From the NCBI RefSeq assembly GCF_002868715.1, contig NZ_PKLZ01000003.1, positions 1-64,000 of the forward strand: a stretch of 64,000 nucleotides of DNA, read 5' to 3'. The notes beneath the pieces were generated by a model. That model ran no database searches. It saw nothing but the letters and a program-made list of their open reading frames with translations, and was not told the origin of the DNA. A program made the translations under genes and the position numbers. Positions 8,014 through 16,493 of this stretch are shown piece after piece. Each line of letters starts with the position of its first letter. Position 1 is the stretch's first letter. The DNA comes from Kineobactrum sediminis (GTDB lineage: Bacteria; Pseudomonadota; Gammaproteobacteria; Pseudomonadales; Halieaceae).

Positions 8014-9315
8014 GTGAATTCGACTAAGCATGACTACTCACCCGCATACAAGCGGTTCGTACTGGTGATGCTCACTATCGTTTACGCATTCAATTTCGTC
8101 GACCGCCAGATACTCGTGATCCTGCAGGAGCCGATCAAGGCCGACATGGGGCTGAGCGATGCGCAGCTGGGTCTGCTCAGTGGTTTCAGCTTCGCCCTGA
8201 TCTATGTTACTGCAGGTATTCCGATCGCCTGGTGGGCGGATCGCGGCAATCGGCGCAATATCGTATCGCTCGCGCTCGCGGTGTGGAGCGGCATGACGGC
8301 GTTGTCCGGGTTCGCCCAAAACTACGGGCAGCTGCTAACCGCCCGCATTGGCGTCGGCCTGGGCGAGGCCGGTGGTAGCCCGCCGGCGCATTCGATGATC
8401 AGCGACTATTTTCCTCCGGAGCAACGCGGGCGAGCGCTGTCTTTCTATTCGACCGGCATTTACGTCGGCATACTACTGGGCTTCATGTTTGGCGGAATGA
8501 TCGCCGATGCATTTGGCTGGCGTATTGCATTTTTGGTTGTTGGTATCCCCGGTGTCCTGTTCGCGATCGTACTGCGCCTGACGGTCAGAGAACCGAATCG
8601 AGGACGCTGGGACAGCGCTCTGGAGACGGCGCAGCGTCCCACACTTGCGGAGACCATGGTGGTGCTGCGCGAGCGTCCGTCGTTCTGGTATATTGCCCTG
8701 GGTTGCTCGTTGATGGCATTCGTCAGCTACGGTGTCGGTAATTTCTTTCCGTCGTTTCTGATCCGGATCCATAGTCTGAGCATTGGTCAGGTCGGCATTG
8801 TCTTGGCTCTGGTATCCGGAATTTCCGGGGCGGTAGGGACCTACCTGGGTGGATATCTGGGTGATCGCTTCGGCGCGCATGATCCTCGCTGGTACCTTTG
8901 GATACCCATGATTGGTGCCGCGGTCGCGTTCTTCCCGTATCTCTATGTATTGCTCGGCGACAGCACCGGTTCCATACTGGTGGTGCTGGTGTTCACCAAT
9001 CTCCTGATGACCCTCTACCTGGGTCCTTCAATTGCAATGTCTCACGCGCTGGTGCCACCGTCGATGCGGGCGTTAACATCGGCGATCCTGTTTTTTGTAC
9101 TGAATATTATCGGCCTTGGCCTGGGACCATTCCTGACCGGTCTGATGAGCGACCTGCTCGCTCCGCGATTTGGAGTGCTAAGCCTGCGCTATGCGATGGT
9201 GATCAGTACGATGACTGCCCTGATCGCCATCGCACTTTTCTACGCCGCCGCCAAACGTCTGCCGGAGGACCTGGCGAAGCGCAGCAGGGAGCAGGCTGCA
9301 GCTGCTGTGGCCTAG
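8014..9315 (+). CDS. MFS transporter, spinster-like group
   Basis: A 433-residue integral membrane protein with about 12 hydrophobic segments. The start of the membrane region (VYAFNFVDRQILVILQEPIK) and the loop AWWADRGNRRNIVSLAL are typical of the spinster-like major facilitator proteins common near catabolic genes in marine proteobacteria. The motif GLGEAGGSPPAHSMISDYF in helix 4 also fits. GTG is used as start because AGGAGG lies eight bases before it. It probably imports or exports a small organic acid or lipid-like compound handled by the neighbouring enzymes. The true substrate cannot be read from sequence. Confidence 0.88.
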   Translation: MNSTKHDYSPAYKRFVLVMLTIVYAFNFVDRQILVILQEPIKADMGLSDAQLGLLSGFSFALIYVTAGIPIAWWADRGNRRNIVSLALAVWSGMTALSGFAQNYGQLLTARIGVGLGEAGGSPPAHSMISDYFPPEQRGRALSFYSTGIYVGILLGFMFGGMIADAFGWRIAFLVVGIPGVLFAIVLRLTVREPNRGRWDSALETAQRPTLAETMVVLRERPSFWYIALGCSLMAFVSYGVGNFFPSFLIRIHSLSIGQVGIVLALVSGISGAVGTYLGGYLGDRFGAHDPRWYLWIPMIGAAVAFFPYLYVLLGDSTGSILVVLVFTNLLMTLYLGPSIAMSHALVPPSMRALTSAILFFVLNIIGLGLGPFLTGLMSDLLAPRFGVLSLRYAMVISTMTALIAIALFYAAAKRLPEDLAKRSREQAAAAVA

Positions 9316-9616
9316 CTGACAGAGGGCACGTGAAATTCGAATCTGTCGAAACGTCGGTTAGCGGTTTCCTTGGTGTAATGGTCAGTCATGACCGGAGCCA
9401 TTCGCAACAATATAATGATTTAGTAAAAACGTTTGCGCTTATCGGATTGATTTTTTCGAGGAGGCTGTCTCTTCTTGGTGGGTCGATGGCGAAACTGCCC
9501 GAGATATAAGGCATTACAGCCTTCGAACACCTTGTGGCATGGTAGGTCCACAAGTTGGCGATTGCTAAAGTAGTCCCATGCCAGACACTGAAGGGAACAA
9601 TTGCGCAAACGATTGC
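9316..9616. other. intergenic region after MFS gene
   Basis: About 300 bases with no supported gene. Short frames on both strands show no family features. AT content rises toward the receptor promoter to the right. No clear terminator for the MFS gene was seen. Confidence 0.4.
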
Positions 9617-9645
9617 TTGAAATTGCGGTTTTTTTGCAATACGAT
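9617..9645 (+). promoter_or_regulatory. candidate sigma-70 promoter of the TonB receptor gene
   Basis: TTGAAA and TACGAT are separated by exactly 17 bases, close to the TTGACA/TATAAT consensus, and lie about 105 bases before the receptor ATG. The leader that would follow carries a hexamer repeat (CATAAA, CATAAA, CATAAG at 9706-9723) and a GGGAGA ribosome site. Assigned by pattern only. Confidence 0.4.
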
Positions 9646-9750
9646 CAGTCACAAGTCGTTTTTGCCAAGCCTGTTGGCGGCATCAAGTGGCTGGCGCGTA
9701 GCTTTCATAAACATAAACATAAGCATGAATTCGGTTCGGGAGAATATAAT

Positions 9751-12057
9751 ATGAAAAGAAAATACCTTCTTTTATCGGCAAGTATTATCGCAATCGGTTA
9801 CCCGTTCGCCGCCCCGGCGCTAACTCAAGAAGCAGCGCAGGAGCCGGGTCGCAGCGACCGCCAAACACGGACGCTCGAGGTCATCACCGTCACGGCGCAA
9901 AGGCGTCAGGAAGACATACAGGACGTACCCATTTCGGTCACCGCTATTACGGGCGAACTGATTTTGGAATCCGGTGTAAACGATATGACGGACCTCTCGT
10001 TCCTCGTGCCAAACTTTCAGATCAACCCAGGCGGACAGGTAGTCGCTCCAAGGGTCGGCATTCGAGGTGTCAACTCGGTGAGTAACCAGGGTATCGAGCC
10101 TAGCGTCGGCATCTTCGTCGACGGTGCTTATGTGCCGCGTCCGGGTGCCATCATGAACAACCTCTTCGACGTACAGCAGGTTGAAGTCCTGCGCGGACCG
10201 CAGGGAACGCTTTTTGGCCGAAACACGCCTATCGGCGCCATCAACATTCTCACTAACCGACCTGAAGACGTCTTTGGTGGTTCGCTCACTGCAGAGCTTG
10301 CGAACTTTGGCAGCGGTGGTGTGGAAGGTCACTTGACCGGGCCACTCGCCGAAAACCTGTCAGGGCGGGTCGGCTTCAGCTATCGCAAGCAGGGCGCTTA
10401 TCTTGAAAACACCTTCGACAATGAAGACGAGCTCGAGCGCGAGGACTTTGGCATAAGAGGCAGGCTGCTTTGGGACATTACCGACACCATCGAAGCCGAT
10501 CTTGTCATGGACCATCAAAGGCTTGAACACTCCGGCGCTTCCCAGGAGTTTTTAACGGGAACAGTCCCACAAGTTTTCAAAGACCGTGTCCTTGCGCTAT
10601 ACGGTGAGGAGATTGATGACAGCGATACTTTCGATCGCAAGATCAATCATAGCCACAGCGACGCGGGTACTGTTGATCAGACCGGCGTGACCCTCACCTT
10701 CAACGTTGGTTTGGGCGAACACACGCTGACGTCAATTTCGGCTTATAGGGAGTTTGAGGAGGAAACCGGGGTCGAGGAAATCATGCGCATGCCGATCGAT
10801 TTCTTGCCTCGCGAAGGAGAGTTATCGTTTGAAAACATGTCCCAGGAGTTCAGAATTGCCTCCCCGACGGGTCAGACATTTGAATACATCGCGGGACTGT
10901 TCCTCTACGATGAAGAGTTTGGGAACATTACGAGCTTCAATCTGGGTGACGATTACTGCAATATCTTCCTGGGCAGTATCGGACAAGAAGAAAATGTGGC
11001 GCGTTGCAACGCCAATCCACTGCAAGCACAAGTGGAAAATTTCTCACAGGAACTTACCAGTACTGCCGTCTTTGGTCAGGCAACCTATAACGCTACCGAG
11101 GCACTCTCTTTCACTGGCGGTCTGCGATGGACGCGCGATGAGAAGGAGGGCGTCTATGAGCGCGTCATAAACAACATCGCGATCCAGCGTGTAGCTTCGC
11201 CGCCAGAGCCCATCCAGGCTCTTGAAACGAGCGGCGAGGCCGTAGACTGGCTCGCCAGTGCGCGCTATTTCATCAATGACGACATGATGCTCTTCGCGAC
11301 GGCGTCGACAGGCTTCAAGTCGGGCGGCTTCAATTCCAACGCTAATTCACAAGACCGTGTCTTTGATGAGGAAACCTCTGAAACCTACGAGGTAGGTGTA
11401 AAAAGTACTCTCTTCAATGGTCTGGTCACGGCCAATGGCACACTGTTCCGCACGGATGTAAATGATTTTCAGGAGCGGTCATTCGATGGAATGTCGTTTG
11501 AGGTCCGCAATGCAGGCGCCGTTCGGCTGCAGGGTGTTGAAGTTGACGTTCGCGCCAGTCCGATCGAGCAGCTCGATATCATCCTCGGTGTGAGCTATCT
11601 GGACTCTGAATTCACCGATTTCCGCGGCGCGCCCGGACTGATCGCCGGACCGGTGCAGGATCTCACGGGCGAGCGGCGCACGGAATCTCCCGAGTGGACG
11701 TCGTCATTGGCTGTCACCTGGACCGACGATATACCGGGAACTCAGCTGGAATGGTTCGTGCGTGGTGAGCATCAGTTCGTCGATGAACAGCTTTTCCAGG
11801 TCAACAATGATCCTCGATCCAGGCAGGGAGCCTACAATATTACCAACTTTCGCGTTGGCCTGAATAATCCCAACTCGAACTGGAAGGTCACAGCCTTCGT
11901 CCGCAATGCCTTCGATGAAGGCTATTGCACGCGCATTCAGAACCAGGTCCTTGCGGGTCTCTTCGGTGGTGTAGACAGGGCTGAAAATACAACAGTTATG
12001 CGCTGTATCGTTGGCCGGCCCCGCACCTATGGAATAGAGGCCGGCTTAACGTTTTAA
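9751..12057 (+). CDS. TonB-dependent outer-membrane receptor
   Basis: A 768-residue receptor. The signal peptide covers about residues 1-27. The TonB box region reads LEVITVTAQRRQEDIQDVPISV, followed by the plug domain (VGIFVDGAYVPRPG and QQVEVLRGPQGTLFGRN). The barrel ends in the expected aromatic residue (GLTF). This TAQRR-type subgroup is abundant in marine and sphingomonad-like bacteria and typically imports organic substrates rather than siderophores. Cys pairs occur in two loops (DDYCNIF...ARCN and GYCTR...MRCIV), possibly disulfides. The ATG was chosen because a signal peptide begins there with a GGGAGA site before it; the frame is open further upstream without coding features. Confidence 0.93.
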   Translation: MKRKYLLLSASIIAIGYPFAAPALTQEAAQEPGRSDRQTRTLEVITVTAQRRQEDIQDVPISVTAITGELILESGVNDMTDLSFLVPNFQINPGGQVVAPRVGIRGVNSVSNQGIEPSVGIFVDGAYVPRPGAIMNNLFDVQQVEVLRGPQGTLFGRNTPIGAINILTNRPEDVFGGSLTAELANFGSGGVEGHLTGPLAENLSGRVGFSYRKQGAYLENTFDNEDELEREDFGIRGRLLWDITDTIEADLVMDHQRLEHSGASQEFLTGTVPQVFKDRVLALYGEEIDDSDTFDRKINHSHSDAGTVDQTGVTLTFNVGLGEHTLTSISAYREFEEETGVEEIMRMPIDFLPREGELSFENMSQEFRIASPTGQTFEYIAGLFLYDEEFGNITSFNLGDDYCNIFLGSIGQEENVARCNANPLQAQVENFSQELTSTAVFGQATYNATEALSFTGGLRWTRDEKEGVYERVINNIAIQRVASPPEPIQALETSGEAVDWLASARYFINDDMMLFATASTGFKSGGFNSNANSQDRVFDEETSETYEVGVKSTLFNGLVTANGTLFRTDVNDFQERSFDGMSFEVRNAGAVRLQGVEVDVRASPIEQLDIILGVSYLDSEFTDFRGAPGLIAGPVQDLTGERRTESPEWTSSLAVTWTDDIPGTQLEWFVRGEHQFVDEQLFQVNNDPRSRQGAYNITNFRVGLNNPNSNWKVTAFVRNAFDEGYCTRIQNQVLAGLFGGVDRAENTTVMRCIVGRPRTYGIEAGLTF

Positions 12058-12137
12058 TCAAGCCACAGAGTGTGGGGCAGCAGCGGACCGGACCGAACTC
12101 AGGGACCGGTTCACTGCCGCCAGGACGTGCCGAAGCG

Positions 12138-12156
12138 TTTAAATTTAGAATTTAAA
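12138..12156. repeat. short AT palindrome between receptor and dehydrogenase genes
   Basis: TTTAAATT-TAG-AATTTAAA forms a perfect 8-bp inverted repeat in the 275-base gap before the dehydrogenase gene. It could be a regulator's operator. No T tract follows, so it is not an obvious terminator. The remainder of the gap holds nothing I recognise. Confidence 0.35.
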
Positions 12157-12332
12157 GCGATGGAGGAACGTTAAATTGCCGCTCTTGTGGTGGCGGTTGT
12201 TGGAATTGTGGCTTGCTACGGCACGAGAGCTTACCAATCTTCGGATGCTGGTGCGGACGATCAATGGGCGGCCTGCCGCCTCCCGAATACCGGGGGAGCC
12301 AGTAGCCTCATGCGTTTTTCAGGATATAAACG

Positions 12333-13100
12333 ATGCATAAGTTGTTCGATGTGACTGGCAAAGTGGCGGTTGTAACAGGCGGATCGCGGGGCATTGGTGC
12401 GATGATTGCCGAAGGCTTTGTCATCAACGGGGTGCGCACCTACATTACGGCGCGCAAGCCCGATGAGCTTGAGGCGACAGCCGCTCGCTTGTCGACACTC
12501 GGAGAGTGTATTCCAATTGTGTCAGATCTATCTACGGTGCCGGGCATCCAGCAATTTGCTGCAGCGGTGCGAGAGCGAGAGACTGCCCTGCATATTCTGG
12601 TGAACAATGCGGGGGCCACATGGGGTGCACCTATCGACGAGTTTCCGGAAAGCGGGTGGGACAAGGTTATGTGCCTGAACGTCAAGTCGGTTTTTTTCCT
12701 GACCCAGCAACTGCTACCTGCACTGCGCGCCGCCCGCACTGATGCGGATCCTGCACGGATCATCAATATCGGCTCAGTGAATGGGATTACTAATTCACAT
12801 AGCGAGAATTATGGCTATAGCGCGAGTAAGGCGGCCGTGCACCAGCTCACCCGCCAACTTGGCGCCGATCTTGCGAGAGAGGGCGTGAACGTTAACGCCA
12901 TTGCCCCGGGACTGATCCCGAGCAAGATGACTGCGCACATGTTGGCGCACGAAGCAGAATTGGTAAAGGCAATTCCGGTCGGTCGTATGGGTTCAGCGGA
13001 GGACGTCGCGGGTACCGCAATCTATTTGAGCTCACGGGCTTCTGCATGGGTCACTGGCCACGTGCTTGTGCTGGATGGTGGCTTGGTTGCGGAATCCTGA
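12333..13100 (+). CDS. short-chain dehydrogenase/reductase
   Basis: A 255-residue classical SDR. It shows the cofactor motif TGGSRGIG at residues 15-22, NNAG at 91-94, the catalytic Ser148, and Tyr162-x-x-x-Lys166 within YSASK. The arginine and lysine after the first beta-alpha unit (TARKPDE) suggest NADP(H) preference. It resembles the RhlG-like 3-oxoacyl reductase branch but could oxidise any secondary alcohol. A CAGGA site precedes the ATG. It closes the catabolic cluster, just before the transposase remnant. Confidence 0.9.
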   Translation: MHKLFDVTGKVAVVTGGSRGIGAMIAEGFVINGVRTYITARKPDELEATAARLSTLGECIPIVSDLSTVPGIQQFAAAVRERETALHILVNNAGATWGAPIDEFPESGWDKVMCLNVKSVFFLTQQLLPALRAARTDADPARIINIGSVNGITNSHSENYGYSASKAAVHQLTRQLGADLAREGVNVNAIAPGLIPSKMTAHMLAHEAELVKAIPVGRMGSAEDVAGTAIYLSSRASAWVTGHVLVLDGGLVAES

Positions 13101-13184
13101 TAAGTCGGTCAGGTCAGCCGACTCAGGCCAGGTCGTTAACGGGAGTGCGTCGGCACTATCCGCCGTGTAGTGCAATAAGTGGAA

Positions 13185-13803
13185 CGTGTCTTTTATTGAA
13201 CGCACAAACCGCTCTGCAAACGCATTGCAATTGGGCGCCCGCGCTGGGCATCGAACAGGTTTGACGCCCTCTCGATTCAGATCCACTCTGAAATCAGTCG
13301 TGTATTTTTTATCACGGTCCATGATGAGATATCGACTGCTTAAAAGAAATCCGTCACCCACGTTTGTCAGGTCGCGAGCCACCTGGAGCAATAATGTGAC
13401 CAAGATTAGCGAGAGCACCCTGGATTCGGTCATAGCCCCAAGAGGCGTTCTCCCGCGCCATGCGTAATACCAAATCGACAATCTCTTGCGCGATGCGGGG
13501 CCGACCTGGTCCTTTCCTGGCATAGGTCCACTTCTTGGCTATCAGCTTAAGGTGCCAGGCAAGCAGCGTACCGGGGGTCACAAGCGTCTCGAGCTCATCA
13601 AGTAACCGACGGCCAAGGACTTTCGCCTTCACGGCCAGTCTCATTCGTTGTTCGTCGGTGAACTGAAGCCGTTGTCCTTCGAGTTGCTCTTTGAGAACGC
13701 GATTCTCCTCGATGAGATACTCGATGACCGCCTGTTGGTGGCGGTTAAGCCAAACGGCCAGGCTGACTACGAGAACATGAAAAGGTTGTAGGGCGTTTGT
13801 CAT
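13185..13803 (-). pseudogene. internally deleted DDE integrase-type transposase
   Basis: The N-terminal part (from MTNALQPFHVL, with [21 protein letters not shown] and [16 protein letters not shown]) belongs to the integrase-core transposase family related to IS481/IS3 elements. After LGH the frame breaks. The sequence resumes in another frame with [28 protein letters not shown] and [10 protein letters not shown], which are late parts of the same protein. About 100 codons holding part of the catalytic core are missing, and the C-terminus beyond SIKD is gone. No intact terminal repeats were found. The copy cannot be active and marks an old insertion at the edge of the mobile region. Confidence 0.85.
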
Positions 13804-13818
13804 TGCGCGAATAGATTA

Positions 13819-13854
13819 TCCGTATGATATTGTTTGATAACAATATCATACGGA
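13819..13854. repeat. perfect 16-bp inverted repeat upstream of abiE
   Basis: The arms TCCGTATGATATTGTT and AACAATATCATACGGA are exact complements around a TGAT loop. The site lies 143 bases before the AbiEi start and just outside the transposase remnant. Known AbiEi proteins repress their own promoter by binding inverted repeats, so an operator role is possible. A hairpin or transposon end is the alternative. Confidence 0.75.
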
Positions 13855-13961
13855 GCGTTCGAATATTTGCACCATACGGGCAGTGAGTTGGAGGGTGAGT
13901 TTGCAAAACTGCATAAAAATATATCTTAAGTATATTTTTTTAGAATAAATGAACTTTTGCA

Positions 13962-13990
13962 TTGACGCGGTTTGATTAAAGTAATAAAAA
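13962..13990 (+). promoter_or_regulatory. candidate promoter giving a possibly leaderless abiE transcript
   Basis: TTGACG and TAAAAA are 17 bases apart, and the -10 element ends six bases before the AbiEi ATG. No purine-rich ribosome site is visible before that ATG. If this promoter is used, transcription would begin at or next to the start codon. Pattern-based only; the region is very AT-rich, so chance matches are common. Confidence 0.3.
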
Positions 13991-13996
13991 TAAACC

Positions 13997-14776
13997 ATGA
14001 GTGTACAAAAAGACGCAAAGTTGAACCAATTGACCCGCCAGATCCCGGAAGGGGTCGCTGTTCCCAGCACCTGGCTGACGGCAAACGGTTATTCGCCCCA
14101 GCTGGTTCAAAAGTATGTGCAGAGCGGCTGGCTGATACGCCTGGGCGGACGTGTTTACTCCCGCCCGGGTCACCCGGTTACCTGGGAAGGCGTCATCCTT
14201 GGATTGCAAAGGCTTGGGGGATTTCAACTGCACCTGGGCGGTGTAAGCGCGCTGAATCGGCAGGGGCTTGCGCATTACCTCTCGCTCGGCGGCGATGCCG
14301 CCGTCCACGTCTGGGGGCAGGGCAGGGCGCCTGGCTGGGTGGAGCAGGTGCCGGTGGATGTGCGCTGGCATTTTCACCGGAGGAAGCTATTCGAAGGCGA
14401 CGCGGAGGTAGGTTGGGTGCAGTTGCCGACGCAGGTGCGCGATTGGACAATGCAGGGCTCGGCACCCGAGCGCGCGATCCTCGAAGTGCTGAGTCAGATG
14501 GACGAAACACCTACTTCCTTTACATTTGCTGCCGAGCTGTTCGAGGGATTGACCTCACTGCGGCCCGCTGTGGTGAACACCCTTTTGCAGTCTTGTCTCC
14601 ACAATGAAGCGAAGCGCCTGTTCCTGTTCTTTGCCACTCGCTATGACTATCCGTGGCTGAAGCGCGTTGATGTTGACGCGGTAGACCTGGGTCGGGGCAA
14701 GCGCATGGTGACCCGCGGCGGAAAACTGGACAAGCGCTACCAGATAACGGTGCCAGAGGCTTTTCATGCTGGATAG
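13997..14776 (+). CDS. abiEi: AbiEi-type antitoxin (type IV toxin-antitoxin)
   Basis: A 259-residue protein with the AbiEi layout. An N-terminal winged-helix region (QLTRQIPEGVAVPSTWL, then a segment ending LIRLGGRVYSRPG, about residues 11-57) resembles the AbiEi N-terminal domain. A larger C-terminal antitoxin domain with PERAILEVLSQ near residue 160 follows. AbiEi counters the AbiEii nucleotidyltransferase without stable binding and represses the operon. The stop overlaps the downstream toxin start by 11 bases, as in known abiE operons, implying translational coupling. An inverted repeat and AT-rich promoter lie upstream. Confidence 0.88.
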   Translation: MSVQKDAKLNQLTRQIPEGVAVPSTWLTANGYSPQLVQKYVQSGWLIRLGGRVYSRPGHPVTWEGVILGLQRLGGFQLHLGGVSALNRQGLAHYLSLGGDAAVHVWGQGRAPGWVEQVPVDVRWHFHRRKLFEGDAEVGWVQLPTQVRDWTMQGSAPERAILEVLSQMDETPTSFTFAAELFEGLTSLRPAVVNTLLQSCLHNEAKRLFLFFATRYDYPWLKRVDVDAVDLGRGKRMVTRGGKLDKRYQITVPEAFHAG

Positions 14777-15683
14777 GAGCAATCCCTACTTCCGTCAGGT
14801 GGAGCTTGTGGTGCGCGTGTTACCGCTGGTTGCCTCCGAACCTTGCTTTGCGCTGAAAGGCGGCACGGCAATCAATCTCTTTATCTGTGATTTCCCGCGC
14901 CTGTCCGTGGATATCGATCTCACCTACTTGCCGCTGGACGATCGCGATGATGCGCTCAGGGCGATTGATGAGGGCCTTAGCCGGCTTGCGGACAAGATCC
15001 GTCGGGTGATCCACGGTGCGAAGGTAACGGCTGCTGCGGGCGAGGCTGGTCGAGTCCAGCGGCTGCAGATCGCTGCGGGCGGTGTCAGCATCAAGGTGGA
15101 AGTCTCGCCGGTGCTCCGCGGCAGCATAATGCCAGCCGTACAAATGGCTATTAGCGATCCTGTGGCGGACCAGTTCGGGTATGTCGAAACACAGGTGCTC
15201 GCTGCGGATGAGGTGTACGCCGGTAAACTGGTCGCTGCGCTCGACCGGCAGCACCCTCGGGATCTATTTGACGTGATGCAGCGTTTGGCAGGCGGAGGAA
15301 TAACGCCAGCGCTGATGGCTTGCTTCCTGGTGTACCTGGTGAGCAGCAACCGGCCGATAGCCGAGTTGCTGGACCCCAATCCGCTTCCACTGCAACCGGT
15401 GTTCGATCAACAGTTCAAGGGGATGACGCTGCGAGAGGTTAGCGTGGAGGAGCTGAAGCAAACGCGAGTCCGCATGATTTGGTCGATCAGCCAGCAATTA
15501 ACGGACAGCCAAAAAGCGTTTCTGCTGTCCTTTAAGTCGGGCGACCCGCAGTGGAATTTGCTGGAGCACGCCATCGCGAGTGATCTGCCCGCCGTACAGT
15601 GGAAACTCCGCAATATCAGAAAGATGAGCCCGGCTCGGCTAGCGCAGGCACTGTCCAGGTTGGAAGAGGTGTTGTCCCGGTAG
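14766..15683 (+). CDS. abiEii: AbiEii-type nucleotidyltransferase toxin
   Basis: A 305-residue protein of the AbiEii/AbiGii family. The nucleotidyltransferase motif KGGTAINL is at residues 31-38 and the SVDIDL acid motif is at 47-52. Both are intact, as is the later K-L-x-A-x-x-x-R-x-x-P-R-D-L-F-D region. Family members block growth on phage infection; some modify tRNA acceptor ends. An AGAGG ribosome site lies inside the end of the antitoxin gene. With its partner it forms a complete system carried as cargo next to the integrase module. No truncation is seen. Confidence 0.9.
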   Translation: MLDRSNPYFRQVELVVRVLPLVASEPCFALKGGTAINLFICDFPRLSVDIDLTYLPLDDRDDALRAIDEGLSRLADKIRRVIHGAKVTAAAGEAGRVQRLQIAAGGVSIKVEVSPVLRGSIMPAVQMAISDPVADQFGYVETQVLAADEVYAGKLVAALDRQHPRDLFDVMQRLAGGGITPALMACFLVYLVSSNRPIAELLDPNPLPLQPVFDQQFKGMTLREVSVEELKQTRVRMIWSISQQLTDSQKAFLLSFKSGDPQWNLLEHAIASDLPAVQWKLRNIRKMSPARLAQALSRLEEVLSR

Positions 15684-15692
15684 GTAGGCATG

Positions 15693-15730
15693 CCCAAGTC
15701 ACTAGCGAGCGCAGCGGGTAGTGACGTGGG
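15693..15730. repeat. imperfect inverted repeat following the toxin gene
   Basis: CCCAAGTCACTA and TAGTGACGTGGG pair over 12 bases with one mismatch around a 14-base GC-rich loop, starting 10 bases after the toxin stop. It may end the abiE transcript or protect its 3' end. There is no T run after it. Confidence 0.5.
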
Positions 15731-16493
15731 CGCAGTCCAACGCCCCTACCGGTAGCCACAGCGCGCTTTAGCCGGGGAAACCAACCCGGGAGAAGCCCGA
15801 ATTGTCTTAAACGCACTCAATTCGTGCCTCGGCAGGCCGCATCGCAGGTGGTGCCACTGGCACCATAAACCTCCTCAGGGCGCGACGGGTTAAAAACCCC
15901 GCCATGAGTTGACCGGGTTTGTTGTGACAGCCGCATTATCGGTTGTTCTATAGTACCCCCAGCAACCGAATTTACCCGTGGCCACTACGGAAAAGTGGCA
16001 AGGAGACCCCACCTTGCATTCGCAGACGGGGTAGGCAGATTTCGGTGGTTTTGGAATCTGCCGAACGCGTCAGCCAGGGCCTCCCACGACGCAGCGGTCA
16101 GTAATGACCGGGTCCATCTTTAAACCACCACGGTGCCTTATAGCCTGGGTGGCGCTCCTTGCAATCCGTCCCGCTCTTCCGGGGATCTGTTCCAACACCG
16201 CTGTTGATGGCACGGGGCTACTGTCCTCGCCCATTTACTGCTTCTTGAACCACGCAAACACGCTGGCGGTCAGCGCGTTCTGCCTAATTTAACCAGGAGG
16301 TAATTCCACCCAGCCTCAGGCTGGATGACCGTTGGTTTGCACGGGCCAGTTTTCTGCGAAAACACACCGTGCTGTCTAGGGCCAGACACATTCAGGTCAA
16401 CCGGGATTGGTGTCCCGTGATCGTTCCGCCCAGCGGGCCTGCGCAGCTTTTGTTGCCAGGTGATCAGAAACACTCACCTATGGATATAGCACT
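15731..16493. other. gene-free, hairpin-rich region before the integrase genes
   Basis: This stretch of about 760 bases has no frame resembling a protein, but many short stems. Examples are GGTGCC-ACT-GGCACC near 15850-15864, a GGG-TTAAAAA-CCCC element near 15888-15900, CAGCC-TCA-GGCTG near 16312-16324, and the cluster listed separately. Such a density of stems suggests a structured leader, a small RNA or an attachment/recombination region controlling the module that follows. Confidence 0.45.
15975..16065 (+). ncRNA. candidate structured RNA upstream of int/alpA
   Basis: Three stems occur within 82 bases. GCCACT (15981) pairs with AGTGGC (15994), GCAAGG (15998) with CCTTGC (16012), and GGCAGATT (16034) with AATCTGCC (16055). 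The first two share two bases, so they may be alternative folds. A conserved RNA named the int-alpA motif has been described near integrase and AlpA genes in proteobacteria, and the gene context here fits it. I have not compared the sequence with that model. The strand is assumed from the downstream genes. Confidence 0.35.

Noticed and set aside
7803-8027. 74-codon frame with a ribosome site before the MFS gene
   Set aside because: Only the first 20 residues look protein-like; the rest is Arg-rich and it ends in the next gene. Kept only as a possible leader.
9601-9750. Upstream extension of the TonB receptor frame
   Set aside because: The extension precedes a clear signal peptide and contains the candidate promoter and repeat.
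16240-16252. Ten-base match (CTTGAACCAC) to the tRNA-Met T arm as a possible left attachment site
   Set aside because: Too short; one such match is expected fairly often by chance in 64 kb, and flanks do not match.
16104-16292. 62-codon frame in the hairpin-rich leader
   Set aside because: No ribosome site, no conserved pattern and overlaps several stems.
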